From positions 1-26,020 of the forward strand of contig JANBPT010000694.1 of assembly GCA_027575765.1 (NCBI GenBank): a stretch of DNA of 26,020 nucleotides. The letters run 5' to 3'. The number at the start of each line of letters is the position of its first letter. The first letter of the stretch is position 1. Below are positions 9,934 through 21,534 of this stretch, piece by piece. A program made the position numbers and the translations under genes. The DNA comes from Tieghemiomyces parasiticus. Lineage: Eukaryota > Kickxellomycota > Dimargaritomycetes > Dimargaritales > Dimargaritaceae. The notes beneath the pieces were generated by a model. That model was not told the DNA's origin, made no database searches, and saw only the letters and a list, made by a program, of their open reading frames with translations.

Positions 9934-11976
9934 TTAGATACCGACCAGCGGCTCGCTGGCCGGATGGGTCACCTCGAACGTGAACGTGACGGTCTCCTTG
10001 CCACGCGGCGGGATATGGAACGACCACAGGAGCCCGCCCGAGACGTCGATTGCCCAGACCGGTACCTCTGTGCCAGTGATAAGGAGGGCATCCGCAGCCT
10101 GCGTAGTGTCTGTGGGTCCATCGGCTGTCGCGGGACTGGGGGCCTCGCTACCGCGGGCGGTGCTCGAGCGGCTACCTCGAGCGGAGGTGGTCAGGCTGCG
10201 GCCTAACAGTTTTTCAGGTAGGTTGTGGAAGGAGCTCAGCGTAGCCTGGGCGTCGGCGGAGGAACGATAGGTAGTGGTTACCGGCCTAGAGGCCGACGGG
10301 GATTGGTACGCCGTGGCTTCGACGCCACTGCCAGCGCCTCCCGGTGCCGCACTGGAGTCCAGGTCGCGTTCTAGCCGTGCCGGTTTGACCAGGTTAGGTT
10401 TGGGATCGATCAGGGTGACTTTGCACCTACTGTCGTGGCTAACCGGGATCTGGTCCTGAACGACGATGCAGACGGGGGAGCTAGTCTTAGCATTGGTGAC
10501 CTCGACAGTCTCGGTTACGCGCAGGCTCGCGGTCTGGCTAAGGAACCCGGGCCCGGCGGTGTCTCGTTTGGACGGCAGGCGGTTTACGCGGACGCTGGCG
10601 TCGGTACCCAGGTGGCAATCAAAGTGTTCCTGCGGACTGACGGTGCGCGGCAGGCGGGTGCGGGCAACAAAGGCGGCATCGCTGAACACAGCGGCTTCCC
10701 CTGGTAGCAGCGTGTAAGCCGAGGTATTCTCCACGCGGGCGCTCAGGTAAACCTCAGAAGTCAGGCGAGGCGTGACAATGTACTTGAGATGTGCGGAGGT
10801 TTCGACTAGGCCAATGTTGACCCGATGGGTTTGGTCATCGGAAGGGAGGGTAACGCGAGACGGTAGCAGATAGGTGACGTTGGCCGTCCCGGCCTGGGCC
10901 ACAGTGGCCGCTGGTGGTGGCGCTAGCTTCGATTTGGTTACAAACCCCGCGGGAGGCGCGGCGCTCATCATTGCAGGCATGACGGCGGACCGGGATACCA
11001 TTTCCGCACGGGTTCTGAAAGAAGTGATAGGTCTAGGCTGACCACAGCTAATCTCCCACCCCTCAAGCGGAGGCGGAGCCGCTCCCTGCGACGGCTGGGC
11101 CGTGGACAGACCCATGGCCACATCCTCCCACGCCTCTCCGGTGTTCTGACGCACCTGGGCCATATAATGGATGGCCACCTTCTGGGTATCAGTGAAGGCC
11201 CGGATGTCGTACGAGGCCTCCCATGATGCCTGGTCGACCATGTAGGTCAATAGCAGGTTGGCCGTGGCGGGGACATGCTCGACGTTGTCGTCATTGCTAA
11301 CTACCGCTTCTTCCTGATCCGCAGCGGGTAGTTCTAGCACCACCGTAATATCGTAGGTATTCTGGGTGGCCGGATCGGGACCTGTGTTACCGTTTAGCTC
11401 ATTGATACGTTCGTGGGTTTTGGCCAATTCCTCACGCACGTCACGCAGACGGGTCTCGAAGTCGGCCAAGCTGGTGCCGTAGTAATCGACCAGCTCGCGG
11501 ATGGCGGTCACGTTGGCCTGAGTGAGGAGGCCACGGGTCGCCCCGTCGCCATTGCCACCGCTCCCGTCGGTCTGGGTAGCCCGCTCGGCAAACTTGCCCA
11601 CGAGGTCGACCTGAGTCTGTAGCCGCCGCTCCTCGGCATAGAGCTCCTCCTGGCGCCTGTGGAGTTGCTTGCGCTCGGCGTCGGCGGGGTCGTCCTGGTC
11701 GGCGCGCGGTTTTGATAGTTGCGTTGACACGTCTACGATAACTCCAGGGCCGTGGGACTCGACGCGAACGCTGTCCGTCTGTAGCACCCAGGGCAGGTCC
11801 AGGATACGCACATGATGGCGCGGGGCGTCCTTGCCCTCCGCGGGAGGCTCGGCCGGTCCGGTCAGGGGCACGGTGACCTGGCGCTCCACCCGGGCGCGGT
11901 CCTGGTAGACAGTCACATTGGTAATGTTGGTGTCTTTGACGCGGAGCTTAATCGCGGAGTCAGCAATCGCGGTCAT
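9934..11976 (-). CDS. DUF4140/DUF4139 domain protein (mucoidy-inhibitor-like), intronless
   Basis: A single uninterrupted frame of 680 aa. Residues about 16-115 match the DUF4140 N-terminal domain (NVTVYQDRARVERQV). Residues about 98-195 are rich in charged residues and likely coiled-coil (two blocks, around ERKQLHRRQEELYAEERRLQ and 160-192). A DUF4139 domain follows from about 208 to the C-terminus, with its hallmark patterns SWEASYDIR and QNTGEAWEDVAMGLSTAQPS. There is no signal peptide or membrane segment. The family is widespread in bacteria (MuiA-like), fungi and animals but has no established biochemical role, so none is assigned. The length is normal and the ends look natural: the start lies directly before the DUF4140 strand and the stop just after the last domain strand (FEVTHPASEPLVGI). 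It shares orientation with the ligase but is a separate gene, 659 bp away. Confidence 0.93.
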   Translation of the reverse strand: MTAIADSAIKLRVKDTNITNVTVYQDRARVERQVTVPLTGPAEPPAEGKDAPRHHVRILDLPWVLQTDSVRVESHGPGVIVDVSTQLSKPRADQDDPADAERKQLHRRQEELYAEERRLQTQVDLVGKFAERATQTDGSGGNGDGATRGLLTQANVTAIRELVDYYGTSLADFETRLRDVREELAKTHERINELNGNTGPDPATQNTYDITVVLELPAADQEEAVVSNDDNVEHVPATANLLLTYMVDQASWEASYDIRAFTDTQKVAIHYMAQVRQNTGEAWEDVAMGLSTAQPSQGAAPPPLEGWEISCGQPRPITSFRTRAEMVSRSAVMPAMMSAAPPAGFVTKSKLAPPPAATVAQAGTANVTYLLPSRVTLPSDDQTHRVNIGLVETSAHLKYIVTPRLTSEVYLSARVENTSAYTLLPGEAAVFSDAAFVARTRLPRTVSPQEHFDCHLGTDASVRVNRLPSKRDTAGPGFLSQTASLRVTETVEVTNAKTSSPVCIVVQDQIPVSHDSRCKVTLIDPKPNLVKPARLERDLDSSAAPGGAGSGVEATAYQSPSASRPVTTTYRSSADAQATLSSFHNLPEKLLGRSLTTSARGSRSSTARGSEAPSPATADGPTDTTQAADALLITGTEVPVWAIDVSGGLLWSFHIPPRGKETVTFTFEVTHPASEPLVGI

Positions 11977-12690
11977 GGTTATGGCGCTGAGGACGGTAAG
12001 GGGTGGTGAAAGAGGTTAGGGGCGGGGGGGGGGGTTTGTCGCTGACGACAAGGCGCGTGATGTGGGGGCGTTGCAACTCGACTGGGGCAGCAACGGGAAG
12101 TGAAAGTGCCACAGGCTGAGCTTGGGATGGAAGTGGGCCGGAAAGACACGCAATGCTAAGGTGAGGGAGGTAGTAGGGCCACACGAAGCAAGTTGAGGCA
12201 GGGAGGTTAGGAATGAATTCTATAAGAGTTCGGGAAGTGAGGCACAAGGGACTAGAGGGCGCCGGACGTTGTATAGAGAAGTAACGGTGTGGCCAGGAGA
12301 GTGGCCCAGCCTCAAACGAAGGCGCCAAGAAGATGACAATGGGACTGCAAAGGTGCACTGTACTACTCAGGCTATCCCTGCAAGCTGTACCGATTATTCA
12401 CACCAAGAACAATAGGGTCCGAGCCAAAATCTTAACATCTAACTCCCAAGCCGGTGAAGTGTGACGCTTGGCTGCCAAGCCCTAAGTCACGGGTATAACC
12501 TCCTGGCGTACCCATTCTACTGAACGATTCATGGCAACTTTTCATGACAGTGTTACAGCCGGGTCTCTCACGGAAGACGGTAAGACTCACCAGTTCCCTC
12601 CTCTGTGGTTCATAAGTGTGACTCTTTCGTGGTTAGTAGCTACCCGTCTAATTACAAAAGGGGGTAGAATATTTAATACGGCTGAATCGG

Positions 12691-12698
12691 TATAAAAG
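12691..12698 (+). promoter_or_regulatory. Unassigned TATA-box sequence
   Basis: TATAAAAG on the plus strand, more than 1.7 kb upstream of the next confident gene. Only a 63-aa ORF without features (12930-13121) lies downstream. Confidence 0.25.
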
Positions 12699-13811
12699 CT
12701 AGTAACTAAATGTGAGGTGGAATTAAGTAGTTAGAAAGTTAAGGTGTATTGGGCGAGGTGTTTATCCGAGGCGTGCTATCATCTACCTTAAGTACCCCAG
12801 TGGGCGCTGCCACGACTCGCAGCTAGGCAAAGTCTGGGTGGTTGCGCAGCCTAGATAAAACCGGTTGTAACCAAACTCAGGGCATTCGGAAGCTAATGGG
12901 TTAACAAACGTGGGAGATGTCGGCTGTGATTGCATATTGGCAAACTGCAAATTGAACTTGTGCCGGCTTTCTTATTACCCGAATCGTTAAAATACTCATT
13001 GTCCCAACGGCCGACAGGAAGAACGCGGCCAAAAACAGGGGGTTGGTACTCGGCCCCCGCCTCAGCATCCAGACCTGTCGGATTCGGGGTTAACTCTTTC
13101 CTTTACGCCATTTTGATCTAGCGTTTAACACACTAGTAAGCAAACTTCTATCGTAAAGACGGGGCGGAAGGGGTCAACGCATTGCGTTGCACTATAATGC
13201 TACAAAGGGCGATTACAGAGTATCCTTCAGCTGGCCAAGTGAAGTGTCACTGGCCGGGCTATAAGCCACCTGGCCTTCGCCGCCAAGGCACGTTGGGGAA
13301 GATCTCGAGCCATAAGGGCCACTCGACCTGATTGGGGCCAGAGAACTCCCCGCCTGGCCGCCCCACGTTATAGGGCTGACCTCACTTCGCTGCCACTTTA
13401 CGACACGTTCACTCCCAAATATATCACTGTATTGTCCTTTATACTTCACTCAGGCTCCGAGCGACTCCAGGCCCTGTTTGGCCGTTTCCGTTACAATAGT
13501 TTAGAATTGTGCAAGTTGATGCGCTTCCAGCGAGTCAGCCTAAGATTACGAATGCGGGGGTTCGGTCCGACCCAAGCCTTGCGTGGTGAATAATTCGTTC
13601 GGCCAATCCCCTAGGGTCGAGGGAGAAATTGAGGAAGTTGGAACCTTTGATCGATAGGTGAGGTTCATTCTTCAATTTCACCCCGTGGATCCTTTAATCA
13701 TCTAGACTAAGGCAGCTCATATCTTTCATCTGGGGTACGGGAATCACGGTGTAGTTGTTTCGAGTTTCATCGCTGCAAATAGCTAGGAATGGTGGAAGTG
13801 GGTAGGATATC

Positions 13812-13819
13812 TATAAATA
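13812..13819 (+). promoter_or_regulatory. Unassigned TATA-box sequence before a small ORF
   Basis: TATAAATA, 62 bases before an ATG at 13882 that opens a 62-aa frame ending at 14070. AATAAA at 14066-14071 overlaps the stop codon. This could be a short transcription unit, or an upstream promoter of the secreted-protein gene. Confidence 0.3.
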
Positions 13820-14270
13820 GGAGTCCCCTACCTGTCAAGGGCTGGATAGCCGTGGCTTGAATAGATAAAGGCGGGGTGGTTATGACCAGCCTGTCCTTGG
13901 ACTGCCACTTAACCAACCAGGGGCTTTGGTTTATCAGCCACCAACTGCGTATCCAGCGGACTTCAGATTGCTCTGTACCAATTCACCCAAGGCTCTCTTG
14001 GGGGAAGATTGGAGAGAAGGGAGGGGGTGGGGCAGTCCGTTTCCGCGTTATTAGTCGGGCGAGACAATAAACCCGGTGGCTAAGAGCCTCACCGCCGCTG
14101 GCTTTGTGAGCCGACATTCATGAAGGACATGGTCACTAGATCCTTCAAAGCTGCAACAAGATACCTTCCCGAGGATACCTGTTCTGCTGCAGGTAGGCGA
14201 AAGGAAGGGTACTAGGTTGGATTTCACTAGCCCTCCGTATCAAGCCAGATCGTTCAGGCCAGGGCGACAC

Positions 14271-14278
14271 TATAAAAA
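14271..14278 (+). promoter_or_regulatory. TATA box of the secreted Ser/Thr-rich protein gene
   Basis: TATAAAAA lies 165 bases before the ATG at 14444, followed by a pyrimidine-rich leader (for example 14325-14440). The spacing fits a leader of about 130 nt. Confidence 0.6.
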
Positions 14279-14443
14279 CCCATCCGGTTGCATCGACTCC
14301 AGGCCAAGTCAGTGCAACACCCAGCCCCCCTCCTCCTACATGGCCACCACGTTTCACTTCGCAGTCACACAATTTCCCCTTTTTCCGCCCGAGTCCCTTT
14401 CGATCACCTCCCTTTTCTCTCGTAACCCTCCTCACTATCCGCC

Positions 14444-16267
14444 ATGCGTTTCAACCGTGTCTCGCCCCGCCTCGTCTGTCTAAGCGCATTCGGTGCCGTG
14501 ATTCTGAACCCGAGCCTTGTTGACGCTGCCTACCTCCGCCGCCGCGAGTACTCAGTTTCCGATCCGGCTGCGCCCCTCGCTACTCCTACGCTCCCTGTCG
14601 GATCCATCACCGGCACGACCACCATGGTGGCGCCCTTGGACACCTCCCTGGCCGCTCTGCCGTTTTCCAGCGACGCGGATGTAGCCTACCGCCAAATCCA
14701 GCCGCCCAACAACCTGTCGGTTAAGTTTTTCTCGTCGGTGCCACCGCCTGCCGTGGCCCCTACCTGCCAACCTGGACTCAACGAGTACGGGGATCTTCCC
14801 TCCGGTGAAAGCCAGCCATGCTGCTCCATCGTCTGCGACGGAACGGTTCCCGCTTCGGCGACCGTGACGGTAACCGTGACTGTTTCTGCGTGCCAAACCA
14901 GCCCAATCACGACTCCCACCGGTTCAGCAACCATAGTTATGCCCACCCCGGCCGGTAGCTCCTCCAGTTCGACCATGCTCACTGGTACCGGAAGCGGCGT
15001 GGTGGTGTCTACTCCCCTCCCGTCGATCGAGTCATCTGTGTACAGCGCCAGCGGCAGGGCGAACACTGCTGAATTTACACCTACCACATCTTGTACCAGC
15101 TTGACCGGAGTGGCCACATCGATCGCGACGAGCGCTTCTGCTGAGCCCACCCCTATTGGCCCTTCCATTACCTACATCGTTACGACGCCCGTGTCGACCC
15201 TTACCATCCCGGAGGGCACTTCGCCCGTCCCTACCGTATCGACAGCGTCCGTGGTGAGCACCGAGACCAAAACTTCCAACTACCAATTGACCACTCCCAC
15301 GGACTCTGCCGATGCGACTCCAACACCGGTTGGGGCTAGCTCTGTCATGGCGTCTCCATCGGCGCCTGCGTCATATACAGTTACCGCACCGAACGACACC
15401 CCGTCCGCAGTTCCCACCGCTTCCACCGCTACGCCCTCAACGCTGCTGGCCAGCTCGACCCCCCTGGATACTTCGGCGACCTATGCGTTCACTACTCCGG
15501 CAGATACCTCGGTGACTGATGACGACTTTACGACTTCTATCCCTCTGATTTCCACCTCTATCGCCACGACGACTCCCACGGTCCCGGCTACCTACGCAAT
15601 GAATACGCCGATCGACACCTCACCGATCAATGCCAGTCCACGTACCGGTGCCGGTACTCCAAGCTCCAGTACCACCTCGGTCAACGCCCCAACTAGTACC
15701 CCAGTTTACTCAGTGAATCCTCCTAGCAGCACTATAGCCTCGGCTACCACCATCGCTATAACCGTCCCCGGCACGGTATTGAGCTCTAGCACACCCACCT
15801 CTACCGACACCAATACCGCGGTCGAAAATACCTCCGTCGTTTTAACCAGAACTGCCGGTACACCCATGGAAACGCCCAGCACATTTGACAGTTGGACCCC
15901 TACGACCACCTCCGTTGCTTCGAGCACCCCAGTGATAGTGCCGTCATTCACTGCCACGCCCGCGCAACCGGATCCCATCGTTTCAAACCCTGCGGTCGCT
16001 ACCACCACCACTTCGGTGACTACGACCAGCGCCGGTTATGTCTTGTCGAATCCTCCAACGTACACCACTTCTAACCCGCCGACTGATATCACTTCGAATC
16101 GGCCGTCGACCACTGCCTCCCCGGTGACTACCACTGCCCAGAATGACTATGAGGTAGTGAACCCACCCGCGGAAACCACCACGGCTGGGACTGACTATGA
16201 GGTCGTGCACCCGCCAAAGGCCGTCAACGAGCCGCTGCCGTCGGGTAGCCACGATATTGGGAATTAG
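14444..16267 (+). CDS. Secreted Ser/Thr/Pro-rich protein with a degenerate repeat of about 37 residues
   Basis: A single-exon frame of 607 aa. Residues 1-28 form a signal peptide (basic start, hydrophobic LVCLSAFGAVIL, likely cut near VDA-A), followed by an RRR tract at 32-34 that could be a Kex2-type processing site. Residues 35-107 are less repetitive. A small cysteine cluster follows (C108, C126, C127, C131, then C150). From about 160 to the end the protein is dominated by Thr, Ser, Pro, Ala and Val, as in heavily O-glycosylated wall or secreted proteins. Nine copies of a Y-x-[VLF]-x-x-P anchor start at residues 244, 280, 311, 347, 384, 422, 532, 569 and 585, mostly 31-38 apart. There is no hydrophobic C-terminal tail, so a GPI anchor is unlikely. 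No catalytic domain is seen. Probably extracellular matrix, wall or spore-coat material; this is inferred from composition only. Confidence 0.85.
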   Translation: MRFNRVSPRLVCLSAFGAVILNPSLVDAAYLRRREYSVSDPAAPLATPTLPVGSITGTTTMVAPLDTSLAALPFSSDADVAYRQIQPPNNLSVKFFSSVPPPAVAPTCQPGLNEYGDLPSGESQPCCSIVCDGTVPASATVTVTVTVSACQTSPITTPTGSATIVMPTPAGSSSSSTMLTGTGSGVVVSTPLPSIESSVYSASGRANTAEFTPTTSCTSLTGVATSIATSASAEPTPIGPSITYIVTTPVSTLTIPEGTSPVPTVSTASVVSTETKTSNYQLTTPTDSADATPTPVGASSVMASPSAPASYTVTAPNDTPSAVPTASTATPSTLLASSTPLDTSATYAFTTPADTSVTDDDFTTSIPLISTSIATTTPTVPATYAMNTPIDTSPINASPRTGAGTPSSSTTSVNAPTSTPVYSVNPPSSTIASATTIAITVPGTVLSSSTPTSTDTNTAVENTSVVLTRTAGTPMETPSTFDSWTPTTTSVASSTPVIVPSFTATPAQPDPIVSNPAVATTTTSVTTTSAGYVLSNPPTYTTSNPPTDITSNRPSTTASPVTTTAQNDYEVVNPPAETTTAGTDYEVVHPPKAVNEPLPSGSHDIGN

Positions 16268-16750
16268 CGGTGTAACTCCTAACGGCTCGATCTGCCGTCA
16301 CCTGCCACCTATGTAGGCCGTGGACCGGCTTGCGCGGCTACACGCCCCATGGTAGTGTGTTTTTTTTTATATCCAGCTATGCAGTGTTTTACACCGGTCA
16401 AATTCTGACTGTTGACCAACAGGTTTTGGGACCGGCACTATGTCATTTTTATATACGACATATTCCCCGCCCGCATCACTCCTACGGCAAGGTTTCTTTA
16501 TAAAAAAATATCCACACGTAAAGCAAATGCGTAGGTCCACCATACCGGAACCCGACTCCAAGTCGCTTATAAAGTGGCCACCGTGTATTCTTATAGACTA
16601 TTGGATGAGGTAAAACGCAAAGAGGGCATAATAAAAAAAAGGAGAGTGAATGAAGAGTACGAAATACAAAGATAACTCGTGCAGGGGAGATGTCGAAAGT
16701 AAAAGAAAGTGGTGGGATGGGATCGACGCACGGAGGGAGGGAGCGTCCGT
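16268..16750. other. Spacer between convergent genes
   Basis: The 3' ends of the secreted-protein gene (plus) and Ypt6 (minus) face each other here. The stretch is AT-richer than its flanks, with T or A runs at about 16361-16368 and 16632-16639. No gene or clear poly(A) signal was identified. Confidence 0.5.
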
Positions 16751-18426
<1,676 letters not shown>

Positions 18427-19057
18427 ATGCCCAAAATTAAAACCTCGCGGACGCGTCAACCGCCGGAGGGCTGGGAGGACATCGAGCCCATTATGGACGA
18501 CTTTGCCCAGCGCATGCGCGAGGCGGAGAATGACCCCCAAGAGGGCAAGCGCAAGGTTGAGTCTGTGTGGCCCATCTTCCGGTTGCACCACCAGCGGTCG
18601 CGGTACATTTATGATCTCTACTACAAGCGGAAGGCCATCTCGACCGAGCTGTACGACTACTGCCTGAAGCATAACTACGCCGACAAAAACCTCATTGCCA
18701 AGTGGAAGAAGGTAAGTTTCAAAGCCGAGAGTCGAGATATGAGGACACACAAACCGTGTGGGGCATAGGCGAGTGAAGTACCACCCTGTCCATCTTTCTC
18801 CCCCCCCTCACACACACGCCTTTGTTGACTCACCACCTATCATTCGACGCCCTGCTTATATCGACCACCATCGTTCTCCGAACCTCTATCACTACCAGCC
18901 TGGTTACGAAAAGCTATGCTGTTTGCGCTGTATACAATCCAAGGACACGAACTTTGGCACAACATGTATCTGCCGGGTCCCGAAGGCCAAACTTGAGGCA
19001 GACCGGATTGTGGAGTGCGTGCACTGCGGCTGTCGGGGGTGCTCGAGCGGAGATTAA
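18427..19057 (+). CDS. BUD31: Bud31/G10 spliceosome protein, 2 exons
   Basis: Exon 1 is 18427-18711 (95 codons) and exon 2 is 18899-19057. The 187-bp intron (18712-18898, GTAAGT...CAG) lies in phase 0 between KWKK and [10 protein letters not shown]. The product is 147 aa, normal for the family. The N-terminal part carries the conserved [18 protein letters not shown] and [10 protein letters not shown] stretches. The C-terminal part is the zinc-binding cysteine-rich region ([28 protein letters not shown]). Bud31 is a core component of the Prp19-associated/NTC-related complex of activated spliceosomes, in the nucleus. The start is the first ATG after a pyrimidine-rich leader; no in-frame ATG lies just upstream. 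A canonical AATAAA follows at 19202-19207. The protein is highly conserved and no key cysteine appears to be missing. Confidence 0.97.
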
Positions 19058-19975
19058 ACATACCGCGGACTGGCAGTGCGATCGACTCGATTTCCCATTT
19101 AAGGGGACCGGTTTCCTGCGCCGAAGAGATGACCTTCCTGTCATATCCCCGATATTTAATACCTATGGTGTTAAGTTGGTACACTTACTCCCCACTTGTT
19201 TAATAAAAATGTTCGATTGATGGGTTCTATTAGAAGGAGAGATACGACACGTATCGGTACCTGGCATCCTTGCCACTACGACGTCCAATAGACACGCAAA
19301 GCGACCGCTCCTTCTACTGTCCCCTCCCCTGCTTTCCAGACTTGACGGCAGGCCGGTATGATGGAAGCAAAGGAATAAGGGGTTGGGTCTGGCCAATGAT
19401 GTCCAAGCACGGCGGCGGATCTGATGTGATTCATCCGTTTAGGTCCACCCCCTGCGGCCATATCGATTCTGCCCTTTTTTTTGCATTCGCAGTACCAGGT
19501 CCTTTGTGACCCGCCGCTCAATCGGACCACGTCCCGGGACACGTTGCGTCGCAAACCACTGTTCGCAAGAGGACCCCGTCCATTGCAGCAAACCTATTTA
19601 TTTAGAACTCATCCTGCCCCCCGTTCTCCTCCCCGTAACTACCCACGCTAGGATTCAGCCACCTACCAGCCTGTGAATCTCCGATTATCCTGTCTTAACC
19701 TGCTACGCTTTCGCACCGTGTTCCTATATCAGGCGACTTTGAGTGACTGCTTCTTGGCCTTACTGAGTCGTAGGTTTATCTGCTAGTGTCAAGACACCTT
19801 GGAGTTGGTCTGCTTTCACCCGAGTACTAGCTGGTTTTCGTAATTAGTCGCTTCGACAGAACTCAGTCTCATCTCCCCCGTCCGCCCAGAATCGTACTGC
19901 CAACCTGCGTCACCACTCCGTTTTCCCCGCAGCCATAACCACGCTGGTCGCCTCATCGACCCTCCTGTCTTCGCC
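19058..19975. other. Spacer: BUD31 3' region and carrier promoter
   Basis: Contains the BUD31 poly(A) signal at 19202-19207, then the upstream region of the mitochondrial carrier. A weak AT-rich element, CTATTTATTTAG, lies at about 19592-19603. The plus strand becomes pyrimidine-rich from about 19610 up to the ATG. No other gene was seen. Confidence 0.5.
19202..19207 (+). terminator. Poly(A) signal of BUD31
   Basis: AATAAA, 144 bases after the BUD31 stop codon in an AT-rich context. It is the only canonical signal found close downstream. Confidence 0.5.
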
Positions 19976-21396
19976 ATGGTGTATGTTCCGGATGCCGCCC
20001 GCGATCTCATCGCTGGTACCGTCGGTGGCTGGGCGCAGGTCGTCGTTGGCCACCCTTTCGACACGATCAAGGTACGTGATCTGCAGATTGCCCACCGAGC
20101 CCCTCGGGGGGGGGGGGGGGAAGGTTGCTCCGACATATGGCCCTCACCCGAGATCATCCCGAACTGCCCATTTAAGGCGCAAGCTGCTGGCCGGGTAACT
20201 TGCCCGGGGTAACGTGGAAACCTCCGAACAAACGCCCCGTTCGGGAGTAACTCCGCACTACTGGTCACCATAGCTGACCATGCCACCTGTCCCTTCGCCA
20301 CCCATACCTCAACCATCCTCCCCTCCGCACAGGTCCGCCTCCAAACCCAGCCCAGCCCGCCTAAATACCACAGCGGTATGCACTGCCTCACCACGCTGAT
20401 CAAAGAAGAGGGCGTAAGTCATGGTTTCGGTGGTGAAGAGTCACTCCTTGACGCTCGGCTCGACAAGAATGCCGTATTGTCCGCCAATTCACACCATCCG
20501 CCGAACTAACCCATCCAATAATTCCTATCCAACCCCTTATGCACCTGTTCGATCCCATACACCCCGTCGCCTCCTCCCCCCCCCCTCGCTTGCGTTGACA
20601 CTATACCATTCCCTAGTCCACGGCCGTGTATAAGGGCGTGACATCACCCCTCGCCGGTATCGGTATTTGCAACGCTGTGGTGTTCACGGCCAACGGCTAC
20701 TTCCGCCGGATGCTCCAGGGAAACGACACTTCGAAGCCACTCACGCTGCCGCAGATCATGCTGGCTGGCAACATGGCCGGTACGGTCATGGCCTTCTTTA
20801 ACTGCCCGATTGAGCTCCTCAAGGTCAAGCTGCAAGTACAGGGCAAGGCCCCCGCGGCCGGTTCGGCGACGGCGGCCACGCAGCCTAAACCTTACAAGGG
20901 CGTCTTTGACTGTGGCGTACGTACCTTCAAGGCGGGCGGACTCCGTGGGCTCTACCGCGGCATCACCATTACCTTGATTCGCGACGTGCCCAGTTTCGCC
21001 TGCTACTTTGGCGCCTACGAACTCGTCAAGCGATCCTGTCTCCAGGCCCGCAGCCTGCCGCCGCCGTCAGATACCATGCTCTCATTCAAGCCGGTCGAAC
21101 CGCCGACCGTGGAGATGCCCACCGAGAACACCGGAATGGAACTCTGCCTCGCCGGTGGTATGGCCGGAATCGCGGCCTGGCTTCTGTGTTACCCGCAGGA
21201 TATCGTCAAGTCCCGTATGCAGAGTGACCCGTCCTACCGGACCACTGCTGAATGTTTCCGCGTGTTGCTGAAGGAAGCCTCCGGCGGTAACTGGCGCATC
21301 TTTTTCCGTGGATTTGCCCCCACCCTCGCCCGTGCGTTCCCGGCTAACGCGGCGACCTTCATGGCTTACGAATGGTCTCTGAAGCAAATGTCTTAA
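19976..21396 (+). CDS. Mitochondrial carrier (SLC25) protein, 3 exons
   Basis: Exons 19976-20071, 20333-20413 and 20617-21396. Introns are 261 and 203 bp, with donors GTACGT and GTAAGT and acceptors CAG and TAG. The product is 318 aa, normal for the family. The three tandem repeats each carry the carrier signature P-x-[DE]-x-x-[KR]: PFDTIKVRLQ (repeat 1, about residue 28), PIELLKVKLQ (repeat 2) and PQDIVKSRMQ (repeat 3). Each repeat supplies two membrane helices in the inner mitochondrial membrane. Motifs such as RDVPSFACYFGAYE and the LYRGITITLIRD stretch place it near the carnitine/acylcarnitine, basic amino acid and Ymc1-like carriers. The exact substrate cannot be told from the sequence. 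Intron 1 contains a run of 15 G (20106-20120). The gene ends 158 bp from a convergent neighbour. Confidence 0.95.
20106..20120 (+). repeat. Poly-G run of 15 inside carrier intron 1
   Basis: Fifteen consecutive G, the longest homopolymer noticed in the window, 34 bases after the GTACGT donor. It may be polymorphic or a sequencing-length uncertainty. It does not affect the reading frame because it is intronic. Confidence 0.8.
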
Positions 21397-21534
21397 CCTG
21401 ACGTCCGTACCAAAACCCGATAATCGTTTAATGAGATATTATGGTGGCTGTTGATGTTGTCTTTTTTTGGTCATATATTGGCCACCCCCAACCCCTAATT
21501 GGTTATAAATGATTACCTTGTCACTTGCTTCTTG

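Larger units (their letters stand above)
11977..14443. other. Gene-free spacer between divergent genes
   Basis: The first 370 bp are purine-rich on the plus strand, that is pyrimidine-rich upstream of the minus-strand DUF4139 gene, and include an 11-base G run at 12024-12034. Two good TATA sequences on the plus strand (12691-12698 and 13812-13819) precede no convincing gene. The one nearest the secreted-protein gene is at 14271-14278. The last 100 bp before 14444 are a pyrimidine-rich leader. Confidence 0.5.

Noticed and set aside
13540..13590. Possible tRNA T-arm (GGGTTCGGTCC)
   Set aside because: The loop does not match TTCGANTC, and no acceptor, D or anticodon arms could be paired around it.
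19816..20403. 195-aa minus-strand ORF
   Set aside because: Antisense to exons 1-2 of the mitochondrial carrier, whose splicing and motifs are convincing.
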